Below are positions 1 to 7,684 of a stretch of 32,241 nucleotides of DNA, piece by piece. Each line of letters begins with the position of its first letter. Positions within the stretch are counted from its first letter, which is position 1. The stretch spans positions 1 to 32,241 of the forward strand of contig JAUNKF010000035.1 in assembly GCA_030532895.1 (NCBI GenBank), in the 5' to 3' direction. The translations under genes and the position numbers were made by a program. Origin of the DNA: Lautropia sp. GTDB taxonomy: Bacteria > Pseudomonadota > Gammaproteobacteria > Burkholderiales > Burkholderiaceae_E. The notes under the pieces are model-generated. The model was not told the origin of the DNA. It did no database searches and saw nothing but the letters and a program-made list of their open reading frames with translations.

Positions 1-24
1 TTGCGGGGTAACTTGCGGGGTCAC
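1..24. repeat. Two tandem 12-bp units at the window edge
   Basis: Two adjacent copies of TTGCGGGGT(A/C)AC differ at one base. They sit just past the stop codon of the membrane protein gene and the array may continue outside the window. Two units alone could be chance or a small slippage duplication. Confidence 0.4.
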
Positions 25-503
25 ATCAGTGGACGGCGCTCAGACATCCCTGACCTCAACAACAACAAGACCACCGCCAAGGTCAGCAGCAGATTGACAC
101 CTCCCGCGACATCCTCCCGGCGCTTGAGCGCCGCGAGCAGGCTTACCTCTGCTTGCTGCCGCGTCAACGACAGCAGCTCTTCACCCACGGGTACGATCTG
201 CAACCAGGCGTTCATGACGATCAGAACCACCAGCAACAACGCTCCCTGAACCCCGCGATCAGAGCGCCAAGGAAGAAAGCCAACCAGACACAACCCCAGC
301 ATGCTTGCAGCCCAGACAGAGAGACCCGGTAACGTGACAGCCCAGGTCGCCAGGCTGATCTGTTCCCGCGCAAGGGCAAACGCAACGCTGCCTGCCTCTC
401 CCCCGGCCACACTGCTCGTCAAGTGACAGAAAATCGATCCCAGAAATCCCGCAAAACCCAGCAAGCCGCTCATGAGAAGCCATAATGTGCATCGCTTGTT
501 CAT
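21..503 (-). CDS. Hypothetical four-helix integral membrane protein
   Basis: This 160-residue protein is mostly hydrophobic. I see four likely membrane helices: near the N-terminus (about residues 5-28), about 50-76, about 85-105, and near the C-terminus (about 133-148). I see no metal-binding or catalytic motif and do not recognise a named family. The start at 503 is chosen because a doubled GGAGG lies directly before the ATG with good spacing; the frame stays open to 554, but that start has no comparable site. The gene is divergent from the MarR-type regulator at 629. A 26-bp palindrome lies between them, so it is the obvious candidate target of that regulator. MarR regulators often control a neighbouring membrane or export gene, so a role in stress or drug response is possible, but this is inference from position. 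Confidence 0.72.
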   Translation of the reverse strand: MNKRCTLWLLMSGLLGFAGFLGSIFCHLTSSVAGGEAGSVAFALAREQISLATWAVTLPGLSVWAASMLGLCLVGFLPWRSDRGVQGALLLVVLIVMNAWLQIVPVGEELLSLTRQQAEVSLLAALKRREDVAGGVNLLLTLAVVLLLLRSGMSERRPLM

Positions 504-540
504 CCTCCACCTCCCGAGTCGCAAGCATGATTGCTCACTC

Positions 541-566
541 GATAAATATAGCATGCTATGTTTATC
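541..566. promoter_or_regulatory. Near-perfect 26-bp palindrome, candidate MarR operator
   Basis: The element reads GATAAA, then T/G-flanked ATAGCATGCTAT, then TTTATC. Reverse-complementing it changes only one symmetric pair. It is AT-rich in a GC-rich setting. It lies between the membrane protein start (503) and the MarR-type start (629). A plus-strand promoter candidate (TTGCTC at 531, 17-bp spacer, TGCTAT at 554) overlaps it. Size and symmetry fit a dimeric winged-helix regulator, and the position fits autoregulation plus control of the divergent gene. Confidence 0.72.
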
Positions 567-628
567 GGGAATGAATGATCACGACATCAATGGCATGATG
601 GCGCTTTCTGACCCCGATTACCTTTGCC

Positions 629-1411
629 ATGCGCCCCTTGCAGAAGGAAGAATCTGCCGGTTATCTGACCAACCTGATGGCCCGGCTCTTTGCCAGCATG
701 TTGTCGGATGCCTTGAGACCACTCAACCTCGCCCCAGCCCCTTTTGCGATCTTGCTGGAACTCTGGCAGACCGATGGGCTGACACAACGTGATATCGTCG
801 ACAGACTGGAAATCGAACAGCCAACAGCCACCAATACCCTGGCACGGATGGAACGTGATGGACTGATCCGTCGCGTTCCCGATCAGCACGATACACGCGT
901 GAAACGGATTCTGCTCACCGACAAAGCCAGACGCTTGCAGGGTCAGGCCACGAGGAGTGCGCGATTCGTCAATCAGCAAGCCCTGTCAGGACTGACTGAA
1001 CAGGAGCGTATTCACCTGTTGGCGTTGATACGCCGTGTCATCGAACAACAACGTGCCCACCTGTCAGACACAGCCCCCAGCTCATCCCAACAGGAGACAA
1101 CGGCCATGAATCAACCCGTGGATGCGCCCCCACCGCAAGACAACTTGCCCGCCGACGTGCAACAAGCCTTGGCCGGCAATGCTGAAGCCCGTCAGCGCTT
1201 CAACGCACTGCCGCCATCGCACCAACGTGAATACCTGACATGGATCGATGAGGCCAAGCGCGACAGCACGCGCCAACGCCGCACGGCAGGCATGATCGAG
1301 CGCCTGTTGGCCACACCGCCCGGCCAGAAAGGCCAGCACTGCAGCCACCAGGCATCCACCCAAAACGTGCCAGGCAGGCTCAAAGCCCCCAGAACGACCA
1401 AAAGGGCTTGA
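629..1411 (+). CDS. MarR-family regulator fused to an OmdA/YdeI-like C-terminal domain
   Basis: The 260-residue product has two parts. Residues about 10-145 look like a MarR winged-helix dimer: recognition region around TQRDIVDRLEIEQPTATNTL (52-71), wing with the typical D-x-R (88-90), and a C-terminal dimerisation helix. Residues about 172-229 resemble the OmdA/YdeI-associated family, with the signature of an F-N-x-L start, a W-I-D-E-A-K-R stretch and T-R-x-R-R. The linker 146-171 is Ser/Gln/Pro-rich. Ordinary MarR proteins are about 140-160 residues, so the second domain is an addition. An AGGAG (1092-1096) lies 9 nt before an in-frame ATG at 1106, exactly at the start of the tail, so the tail may also be made alone. 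The 629 start has no clear ribosome site; an in-frame stop at 596 limits alternatives. Function of the tail is unknown to me. Confidence 0.82.
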   Translation: MRPLQKEESAGYLTNLMARLFASMLSDALRPLNLAPAPFAILLELWQTDGLTQRDIVDRLEIEQPTATNTLARMERDGLIRRVPDQHDTRVKRILLTDKARRLQGQATRSARFVNQQALSGLTEQERIHLLALIRRVIEQQRAHLSDTAPSSSQQETTAMNQPVDAPPPQDNLPADVQQALAGNAEARQRFNALPPSHQREYLTWIDEAKRDSTRQRRTAGMIERLLATPPGQKGQHCSHQASTQNVPGRLKAPRTTKRA

Positions 1412-1494
1412 ACAGAGATGGCCAACAAGTGCGTGCCACGCGCCTCGCAAAGGTAAAATGGCCGATCACACGCGCCACCCAAGAAAGGTAGCCC

Positions 1495-1534
1495 CCTGTC
1501 ATCCACCATGAGACATCCACCATTGGATGACAGG
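1495..1534 (+). promoter_or_regulatory. Inverted repeat with competing 5' arm in the arginase leader
   Basis: CCTGTCATCCA (1495-1505) pairs perfectly with TGGATGACAGG (1524-1534) across an 18-nt loop. The loop holds a second CATCCACCAT copy whose CATCCA can pair with the same TGGATG. The 3' arm therefore has two possible partners. It ends 49 nt before the chosen rocF start. It could be a leader structure or an operator; nothing else supports a specific role. Confidence 0.4.
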
Positions 1535-1583
1535 CACCCTCATCCTTTTCCAGGCGCCGGAGCGAGACACAGAGAGCATCACC

Positions 1584-2576
1584 ATGAGCCATGATCACAT
1601 CGAACAGGCCGAGGCGCATCCGCGCATCGAAACGAATCTCAGCAACCGACTCATCGCGCTGATCGGCGCCCCCACCGATGCCGGTGCCAGCCAACTGGGC
1701 GCCGCGATGGGGCCAGATGCGCTGCGCGTGGCCCAACTGCCACAGGCACTCGCCCAGATGGGCCTGGACGTGCTCGACACTGGCAACCTGAGCGGCCCCA
1801 TCAACCCGCGTGGCGACCGTGACCCGGCCCATGACGGGTTACGCAACCTCGATGAGTGCATCATCTGGAACCGCAAGGTCTACGAAGCAATGCTGGCGCA
1901 GTTCAAGGCCGGCCGGATGCCGATCCTGCTCGGTGGCGATCACCATCTGGCCGCCGGCTCGATCAGCGCCGTGGCCCGCCATTGCCGCGAATCCGGCAAA
2001 AAACTGAAAGTGCTGTGGCTGGATGCACATTCCGACTGCAACACGCCCGAGATTTCGCCGAGCGGTAACGTGCATGGCACCCCCGTGGCGAGCCTCTGCG
2101 GCCTTGGCCCCGAATCCCTCGCCAGCCTATCGGGCCTGACCCCGGCGCTGTCGCCCGAGCAGTTCTGCCAGGTGGGGCTGCGCTCGGTGGATGACCACGA
2201 GAAGTGGATGATCCGCAAACTCGGGCTGCGCGCCTTCGACATGCGCAGCATCGACGAGCTGGGCATGCGCGAGGTGATGCAACGCGCACTCGATGACGTG
2301 GACGACAACACCCACCTGCACGTCAGCTTCGACGTGGATTTTCTGGATCCCGAGATTGCCCCCGGCACCGGCACCGACGTGCCCGGCGGCCCCTCCTACC
2401 GTGAGGCGCAGCTCTGCATGGAAATGATCGCCGACACCGGCCGCCTGCGCTCCCTTGATGTCGTCGAGCTGAACCCGGCGCTCGACATCCGCAACAAGAC
2501 GGCCCGGCTGGTCGTCGATCTGGTCGAAAGCCTGTTCGGCAAGAGCACGCTGTTGTATGACAAGACGCCGGATTGA
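1584..2576 (+). CDS. rocF: Arginase
   Basis: This ureohydrolase splits L-arginine to ornithine and urea with a two-manganese centre in the cytoplasm. The 330-residue chain carries the family metal ligands in order: GGDHH (His120), DAHSD (Asp147, His149, Asp151), and SFDVDFLDP (Asp250, Asp252). HGTP at 164-167 is another conserved arginase element. Length is slightly above the usual 300-320 because of a short N-terminal extension. I chose ATG 1584 (AGAGAG about 8 nt upstream) over ATG 1527, which would add 19 residues with no family resemblance. Agmatinase and formimidoylglutamase share the metal motifs; the overall wording fits arginase best, but substrate is inferred. No urease or ornithine gene is adjacent, so the gene appears to be monocistronic. 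Confidence 0.88.
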   Translation: MSHDHIEQAEAHPRIETNLSNRLIALIGAPTDAGASQLGAAMGPDALRVAQLPQALAQMGLDVLDTGNLSGPINPRGDRDPAHDGLRNLDECIIWNRKVYEAMLAQFKAGRMPILLGGDHHLAAGSISAVARHCRESGKKLKVLWLDAHSDCNTPEISPSGNVHGTPVASLCGLGPESLASLSGLTPALSPEQFCQVGLRSVDDHEKWMIRKLGLRAFDMRSIDELGMREVMQRALDDVDDNTHLHVSFDVDFLDPEIAPGTGTDVPGGPSYREAQLCMEMIADTGRLRSLDVVELNPALDIRNKTARLVVDLVESLFGKSTLLYDKTPD

Positions 2577-2622
2577 TAGAAGGCCCTCAACACTTGCCAA
2601 GGTGTTTTGACCAACAGCCAGG

Positions 2623-2647
2623 ATTGTCTACCCATTGGGTAGACAAT
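2623..2647. promoter_or_regulatory. Perfect palindrome, 12-bp arms, one-base centre
   Basis: Arms are ATTGTCTACCCA and TGGGTAGACAAT around a single T. It shares the core TACCCATYGGGTA with the palindrome at 2717-2745; the two centres are 96 bp apart. It could act as a terminator stem after arginase (stop 47 nt upstream) but has no T-tract and almost no loop. A protein-binding site is more likely. Confidence 0.6.
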
Positions 2648-2716
2648 TCCCCCAACCCGTCCACTTCCTGGACACGATTCAAGCGGTTTGCTCAGCAGAA
2701 ACCAGGGGCAACCTAC

Positions 2717-2745
2717 GAATTTTGTACCCATCGGGTACAAAATTC
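2717..2745. promoter_or_regulatory. Perfect palindrome, 13-bp arms, three-base centre
   Basis: Arms are GAATTTTGTACCC and GGGTACAAAATTC around ATC. The core matches the one at 2623-2647, while the outer arms differ in sequence yet each remains self-complementary. That pattern argues for selection on dyad symmetry rather than simple duplication. The regulator is not identified and is probably encoded elsewhere. Confidence 0.62.
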
Positions 2746-3023
2746 CTCTACGCGCCTTCAACCCCATTGAGCCATGAATGTCAGTGGCATGCAACGAACG
2801 CCACTATCCTGGCAAATCAACCGCTGATCCACCGACCAACGGCATCCTTACATCCCCCACCGACTGACGGGCTACCGCACAAGACAACCGGCCTGATCCC
2901 CCCTGCCATTATGGGCCGCCAACCGGGACAATCTCACGGATAAAACCTGCGTTTTTCCTGCTGGCGGTCATCCTGAACCAAACCAACCTCTGCCCCAGTG
3001 CGTGTGTCGATACGGCCTCCCCG

Positions 3024-5828
3024 GTGCCAGCGCTTCAGCGCTGGCAAGGGCGGCTGACGGCGCTTTGGCTGGCACGGGTGGGCTTGCCGGTGCTGGTGAT
3101 GGCGATGCCACCAGGGCATGTGCCGGCCCTGGCACAAGCGCAGGCTGTCGCACCAAAGCCCGCTGTAGCCCAGATCCGGCTGATTCTGGCGAGCGGGGAT
3201 GTGCGCATCGAAACGCGAACAACGCCGGCCCTCCCCGATCAAGGCCCCCATACTCCAACCGGCAGTCCTGGTCACAGTCAGCACGACCTGCAAAGCACCA
3301 CCTCTTACGCGGCACGCAGTGGTGACTGGCTTCAGCCAGGGCAGATCATCGTGACGGGCGCCGATGGTCGTGCGCAGATCCGCTTCAGCGATGGCGGGCT
3401 GATTTCGATGCAGCCGGGCTCGCGCTTTCAGATTGATCAATATCAGTTTGACCAGCAGAATCAGCGCGGTTTTTATCGCTTGTTCGAAGGCACGATCCGA
3501 GCCATTTCCGGCAAGATCGGCAAGCGTCATCCTGATGATTTTCGACTGAACACGCCTTCGGCCTCGATCGGTATTCGTGGCACCGAATTTCTGGTGCAGG
3601 AAACCCGTTGTGCCCCCAGCTGTGCGCCCGGACAACGCGAAGGCTTGAACGTGGCCGTCAGCCGCGGGCAGGTTTTCGTGTTCAATTCGGCGGGCGCCAT
3701 CGAGCTGGATGCAGGCCGCGCCACCTATGTGGCCTCGGCCTCGTCACACCCCCAACCCACCACGACCAAACCGGTGCTCAGCGCCCCGCCCACCCGCAAG
3801 GAAAAGGAAGCGGCCGACAAGGAACGTGCCGAGCAGCAAAAAAAGGAAGCCGCCAAACAAAATTCTGCTGAAAAGAAGGATGACGGCCAGGGGCAGGACG
3901 AAAGCCAGGACAAGGCCGACAACGAGTCGACATCAGCAGACAGCACCGAGAATAACGGACAACCCAAGACCTCCGACGATGCCAAGAACAAGGACGATGG
4001 CACGGCCGAACAGCAAAACGCCGGTGCAGACGCCCGCGCAGCATCTGGCACCAAGACGGATGCCGATGCAAACGCCCTGAACGACCAGGATGGTACGTCA
4101 ACGAATAAAACGGGCGCATCCGGCCCTTCGTCTGCCCCGTCGGGCAACGCACCAGCCAGCAGTCAGCCGAAAAACCTTGGCAACATCGCAGGCGCCACCC
4201 CGTCCTCAATACTGACGAACAGCAACCAGGACAATACTGCCCGCCCTGACAGCACCCTGACCCACCCGGCCCCCAGCACACCGCCGACGGCCCCCACCCC
4301 CAAACCAGGGCCAACGCCAACACCGGTGCCCGGCCCCTCGCCGCTACCCGAACCGGCACCAGCCCCCGAGCCCAGCCCGGCGCCTTCACCGGCCCCGGAA
4401 ACTCGGCCAGTACCCACGCCCGTGCCTACCCCGGCACCTGCACCAACCTCCGATCCTGGCCCTGCACCCACCCCGGCCCCAGAGCCTGCGCCCAGCCCCA
4501 CGCCTGTGCCACCACCAGCGCCGGAACCATCGCCCGTGCCGGCCCCCACGCCAGCCCCAGAGCCCGCGCCCGCGCCAGAATCAGGCCCAGCGCCCTCGCC
4601 CGCCCCGGAACCGGGGCCAGCCCCAACACCCGTGCCCAATCCGGCACCGGTGCCTGAGCCTGCGCCAGTGCCCGCCCCCACGCCGGAACCTGCACCAGTC
4701 CCCAACCCTGTACCGGTGCCCACACCAGTGCCAGAGCCGGCCCCTGAGCCAGCACCGGTTCCCCCGCCGGCGCCAGAACCAGGGCCAAGCCCCTTCCCGG
4801 TGCCCGATCCGGTGCCAACGCCCGTGCCTACACCGGCCCCGGCGCCCACCCCAGAGCCAGTCCCTGTCCCCCCGCCTGCCCCGGAACCTGGCCCAACGCC
4901 CGCACCCGGCCCTGCACCAGTGCCCGAACCGGCACCTATGCCCGAACCAGCCCCGGTGCCTCCCCCCGCGCCGGAGCCTGTGCCTGTACCCACGCCTGTC
5001 CCGGTGCCCGTTCCCACACCGGTGCCCAACGCCCTGAAACCCGGTCTCAACACGCCGGATCAGGTGCGGCAAAGCCTGTTGAACGTGCCATGGCTCTTCA
5101 ATTTCCGTCTCAACGGCTCAGGGACAACCGCGACGCTGGACGAGCAGTTGCGACTCGTGCAGCTGGATGACTGCAGCGGGCGTAACAACTGCTTCGCACT
5201 GGGCACCGCACAGATCGTCGAAGCCGGCACGACCGGGCACGTGAGCTGGGGCCGCTGGGCCAATGGCGAAGCGCGCTTCAAGCGGCTGATGCGGGAGCTG
5301 TCGCAGACGCTCGCCCCCGATGCGGGCGTGCATTATCTGGTGGGCGCACCGACGCTCACGATGCCCACCGAAGGACAGGCCCGTTATGAGCTGGCCGGTG
5401 CCACGGCCCCCACCTTCCTGAGTGGCAAACACCCACCAGGCAACTTCTCGGGCCAGGGTTTCGTGCAGTTCGGCCCTGGCACCGGCACGCGGGTAGCCAT
5501 TGAAGGCCATCTGAAGTTTGGCACCGACCAGCACTACCGGATGGTGAGCGAAGGCGCACAGTTCGACGCCGCCAACCGCCTCTCGGGCGTGGGCAGCACC
5601 AACCTGAACATGGTCAGCCCCAACACCTTCACGGGCGACCTCTCGGTCAGCTCGTTGGGCAGCAACGATGTGATGGGCTGCGGCACGGGCGGGTGTCAGG
5701 CCGCCATCGATGGTGCGTTCTTCGGCGACAAGGCCAGCCACCTGGGCTTCAGCTACTCGGTGCAAAATCCTTCACCCGGCGGCAACACCGATACAATCCA
5801 CGGTGTCGCGGTGATGAAGCGAGAGTGA
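3024..5828 (+). CDS. Exported FecR-domain protein with long Pro-x-Pro tract and TbpB-like C-terminal domain
   Basis: The product is 934 residues. An N-terminal signal peptide (1 to about 39) has basic residues, a hydrophobic core and an A-L-A-Q-A cleavage region; there is no lipobox cysteine. Residues about 98-235 form a FecR-type domain ([20 protein letters not shown] at 114-133, then the [13 protein letters not shown] stretch). A charged Lys/Glu/Asp/Gln linker follows (about 255-345), then a Ser/Thr/Asn-rich part. Residues about 412-672 are an almost unbroken alternation of Pro with Ala, Val, Thr, Glu or Gly. The C-terminal 260 residues look like an all-beta domain with a G-A-F-F-G-D-K-A-S motif, reminiscent of the TbpB/factor H-binding barrel; this match is by eye. 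Likely a periplasm- or envelope-spanning surface protein. GTG 3024 is the first canonical start in the open frame and has no ribosome site, so the true start is uncertain. Confidence 0.78.
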   Translation: MPALQRWQGRLTALWLARVGLPVLVMAMPPGHVPALAQAQAVAPKPAVAQIRLILASGDVRIETRTTPALPDQGPHTPTGSPGHSQHDLQSTTSYAARSGDWLQPGQIIVTGADGRAQIRFSDGGLISMQPGSRFQIDQYQFDQQNQRGFYRLFEGTIRAISGKIGKRHPDDFRLNTPSASIGIRGTEFLVQETRCAPSCAPGQREGLNVAVSRGQVFVFNSAGAIELDAGRATYVASASSHPQPTTTKPVLSAPPTRKEKEAADKERAEQQKKEAAKQNSAEKKDDGQGQDESQDKADNESTSADSTENNGQPKTSDDAKNKDDGTAEQQNAGADARAASGTKTDADANALNDQDGTSTNKTGASGPSSAPSGNAPASSQPKNLGNIAGATPSSILTNSNQDNTARPDSTLTHPAPSTPPTAPTPKPGPTPTPVPGPSPLPEPAPAPEPSPAPSPAPETRPVPTPVPTPAPAPTSDPGPAPTPAPEPAPSPTPVPPPAPEPSPVPAPTPAPEPAPAPESGPAPSPAPEPGPAPTPVPNPAPVPEPAPVPAPTPEPAPVPNPVPVPTPVPEPAPEPAPVPPPAPEPGPSPFPVPDPVPTPVPTPAPAPTPEPVPVPPPAPEPGPTPAPGPAPVPEPAPMPEPAPVPPPAPEPVPVPTPVPVPVPTPVPNALKPGLNTPDQVRQSLLNVPWLFNFRLNGSGTTATLDEQLRLVQLDDCSGRNNCFALGTAQIVEAGTTGHVSWGRWANGEARFKRLMRELSQTLAPDAGVHYLVGAPTLTMPTEGQARYELAGATAPTFLSGKHPPGNFSGQGFVQFGPGTGTRVAIEGHLKFGTDQHYRMVSEGAQFDAANRLSGVGSTNLNMVSPNTFTGDLSVSSLGSNDVMGCGTGGCQAAIDGAFFGDKASHLGFSYSVQNPSPGGNTDTIHGVAVMKRE
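3025..3046 (+). promoter_or_regulatory. 22-nt palindrome over the putative GTG start
   Basis: TGCCAGCGCT and AGCGCTGGCA pair perfectly around TC and include the last two bases of the GTG at 3024. In mRNA this would bury the start codon in a strong stem. With only two bases between the arms, at least one pair must open for the loop. It could limit translation, or it may mean that GTG 3024 is not the real start. Confidence 0.45.
4258..5036 (+). repeat. Degenerate Pro-x-Pro coding repeat tract
   Basis: About 780 bp of imperfect CC-rich six-base periodicity encodes alternating proline. The codons vary, so the protein pattern is better kept than the DNA. The opposite strand shows a long Gly-rich open frame here only because of this base composition. 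Tract length may vary between strains by slippage or recombination. Confidence 0.85.
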
Positions 5829-5877
5829 CCTGGCCGCTTCTCGATGCGAAGCATGCCACGATGCATGATGAAGCCTG

Positions 5878-5902
5878 GCGTGTGCCATGCACGTGTTCGT
5901 CC
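5878..5902 (-). repeat. Dispersed intergenic repeat, copy A
   Basis: Read on the minus strand it has ACGAA followed by CGTGCATG, a GC insertion, then ACACGC. It matches the copies at 12702, 23726, 23759 and 25049. It lies between the FecR protein and phoH. A partly complementary stretch at 5850-5865 could form an arm with it. Confidence 0.65.
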
Positions 5903-5977
5903 TCGTGAAAGCCCCGCCCCGGGCGTCCAGATCAAGGCGCCCCTCGCCTGTTCTAACGACATACCTATCCCGTCACC

Positions 5978-7006
5978 GTGCCCCAAAGCCCTGCCCAAAC
6001 GCAATTCAGCCTTGCCGAACCCGACAACCAGAAGCTCGCCAGCCTGTGCGGCGCGCTCGACCAGAACCTGCGATCGATCGAGAATGCGCTGAACGTGCGC
6101 ATCACCCGGCGCGGCACCACCTTCATCGTGGAAGGCGAAGACGACGAGCCAGCCCGCACCGTGGCGCTCCTGAAGCGCCTCTACGCCGGCCGCCATCCAC
6201 TCACGCCCGAGGAACTCCAACTGGCCATCATCGAATCCCGCCACACCGCTCCCGTCACCGACGATCCGCATTATCCGCCCGTGACGCCCGTGCTCCCCCC
6301 GCAGTCGCCCGACAATCCGGTCATCCGCACCCGGCGCGGCGAGCTGCAAGGCCGTACCCCCAATCAACGCAAGTACCTGAAGAACATCCTCTCGCATGAC
6401 CTCACCTTCGGCATCGGCCCGGCCGGCACCGGCAAGACCTATCTGGCCGTGGCCTGCGCGATCGATGCGCTGGATCGTGATCAGGTCGAGCGCATCATCC
6501 TCACCCGCCCGGCCGTCGAGGCGGGGGAACGTCTGGGCTTTCTGCCGGGGGATCTCACCCAGAAGATCGACCCCTACCTGCGTCCGCTTTTCGATGCACT
6601 GAACGACCTGATGGGGTATGAGCGGGTCGTGAAGCTCACCGACCGGCAGCAGATCGAGATCGCACCGCTTGCCTACATGCGAGGGCGCACGCTGTCGAAC
6701 GCCTTCATCATTCTGGACGAAGCGCAGAACACCACGCCCGAGCAGATGAAGATGTTCCTGACCCGAATCGGTTTCGGCGCCAAAGCCGTCATCACCGGTG
6801 ACGTGACACAGATCGACCTGCCTGCCCCCAAGAAAAGCGGGCTGGTGCAGGCCGAGCGCGTGCTGAAAAAGGTGAAAGGCATCGGCTTCAGCCACTTCGA
6901 CGCAAGCGACGTGGTGCGTCATCCGCTGGTGGCCCGCATCGTCGAAGCCTATGAAAAACAGCAGGCCGAGCAGCGCCGGCGCGCCAACGCCCCCACCTTT
7001 GATTGA
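5978..7006 (+). CDS. phoH: PhoH-like ATPase
   Basis: This cytoplasmic P-loop ATPase belongs to the PhoH/YbeZ family, linked to RNA metabolism and ribosome maturation together with YbeY. The 342-residue product has Walker A GPAGTGKT at 147-154 and Walker B IILDEAQN at 244-251, followed by TTPEQMKMFLTR typical of the family. Residues about 20-85 form the small N-terminal nucleic-acid-binding region. GTG 5978 is the only usable start since an in-frame TAA lies at 5954; no strong ribosome site is visible. The stop at 7006 lies 34 nt before the chosen ybeY start, so the two are probably cotranscribed, as is usual in proteobacteria. Length and motifs are normal. Confidence 0.95.
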   Translation: MPQSPAQTQFSLAEPDNQKLASLCGALDQNLRSIENALNVRITRRGTTFIVEGEDDEPARTVALLKRLYAGRHPLTPEELQLAIIESRHTAPVTDDPHYPPVTPVLPPQSPDNPVIRTRRGELQGRTPNQRKYLKNILSHDLTFGIGPAGTGKTYLAVACAIDALDRDQVERIILTRPAVEAGERLGFLPGDLTQKIDPYLRPLFDALNDLMGYERVVKLTDRQQIEIAPLAYMRGRTLSNAFIILDEAQNTTPEQMKMFLTRIGFGAKAVITGDVTQIDLPAPKKSGLVQAERVLKKVKGIGFSHFDASDVVRHPLVARIVEAYEKQQAEQRRRANAPTFD

Positions 7007-7040
7007 TGAAGATTGGCCATCACTTGCCCTGGCAACACGC

Positions 7041-7520
7041 ATGACCCCTCCCCCCCTCGCCTCTTCCCTGCGCCCACGCCTGGCGTTGTCCATCCAGCAT
7101 GACCCCGAAGCGGGCGATCTGCCGGTGGATCGCACGCAGCTGCGACGCTGGGTGCAAAGCAGTCTCGCACGCGATGCTCAGCTCGTGCTGCGCTTCGTGG
7201 GCCGTGATGAAAGCCAGGCACTCAACCACCAGTATCGGGGCAAGAACAGGCCCACCAATGTGCTGACCTTCGATTACAGCCATGAGCCGGCGATCGAGGC
7301 CGACATCGTCATCTGCCTGCCAGTGCTCGAAGACGAGGCACGCGAGCAGCAGAAAACGCTGCGAAACCATTTGGCGCATCTGGTGATTCATGGCGTGCTG
7401 CATGCACACGGCATGGATCATCTGACCGAGGCCGAAGCAGCCGAGATGGAAGCCTTGGAGATCGCCCTGCTGCGCCGATTCCGTATCAAAGACCCCTACA
7501 CGCTGCCCGAAGACGCCTGA
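7041..7520 (+). CDS. ybeY: Endoribonuclease YbeY
   Basis: YbeY is a zinc-dependent endoribonuclease involved in 16S rRNA 3'-end maturation and ribosome quality control. The 159-residue product carries the family metal motif H-x3-H-x5-H at His117, His121 and His127, and the upstream GKNRPTNVLTF segment (68-77) typical of the family. ATG 7041 was chosen because it gives the usual family length; an ATG at 6951 in the same frame would add 30 residues and overlap the end of phoH by 56 nt. Neither has a clear ribosome site, so the start is moderately sure. The gene follows phoH. The corC/ybeX gene often found after it is not present before lnt. Confidence 0.93.
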   Translation: MTPPPLASSLRPRLALSIQHDPEAGDLPVDRTQLRRWVQSSLARDAQLVLRFVGRDESQALNHQYRGKNRPTNVLTFDYSHEPAIEADIVICLPVLEDEAREQQKTLRNHLAHLVIHGVLHAHGMDHLTEAEAAEMEALEIALLRRFRIKDPYTLPEDA

Positions 7521-7684
7521 TCGGATAGCTGGCGCGGCATAATGGGGCGCGGCCACGCGATTGACCATCCTCGCGTCGTCCCCCGGTTGACCAGGCGCAT
7601 GGGTCAGCCGTGTTCATCAAACGCCGAGCGCATGCCGCCGACCGACTGTCGCCTTCACCACGCGCTGCCTGCCGATGCCCGCCC

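Larger units (their letters stand above)
2577..3023. other. 447-bp intergenic region with two palindromes
   Basis: No convincing gene is seen here; open frames are short, lack ribosome sites and have no family resemblance. The region holds two related perfect palindromes (2623-2647 and 2717-2745). From 2868 the reading frame of the downstream FecR protein is already open but contains no ATG, GTG or TTG before 3024. Confidence 0.7.

Noticed and set aside
1431-1446. Possible further copy of the dispersed repeat (GTGCGTGCCACGCGCC)
   Set aside because: It lacks the CGTGCATG core and the ACGAA flank; the similarity is too low to count.
2396-2794. Minus-strand frame with two Y-P-M-G repeats
   Set aside because: The repeated peptide is only the translation of the two palindromes; the frame runs into arginase antisense.
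4163-5053. Long minus-strand open frame rich in Gly, Thr, Ala and Ser
   Set aside because: It is the mirror of the Pro-x-Pro coding tract; its composition follows from CC-rich codons and it has no start signal or domain.
5753-7135. 460-codon minus-strand open frame over phoH
   Set aside because: It lies antisense to phoH with clear family motifs and has no recognisable domain.
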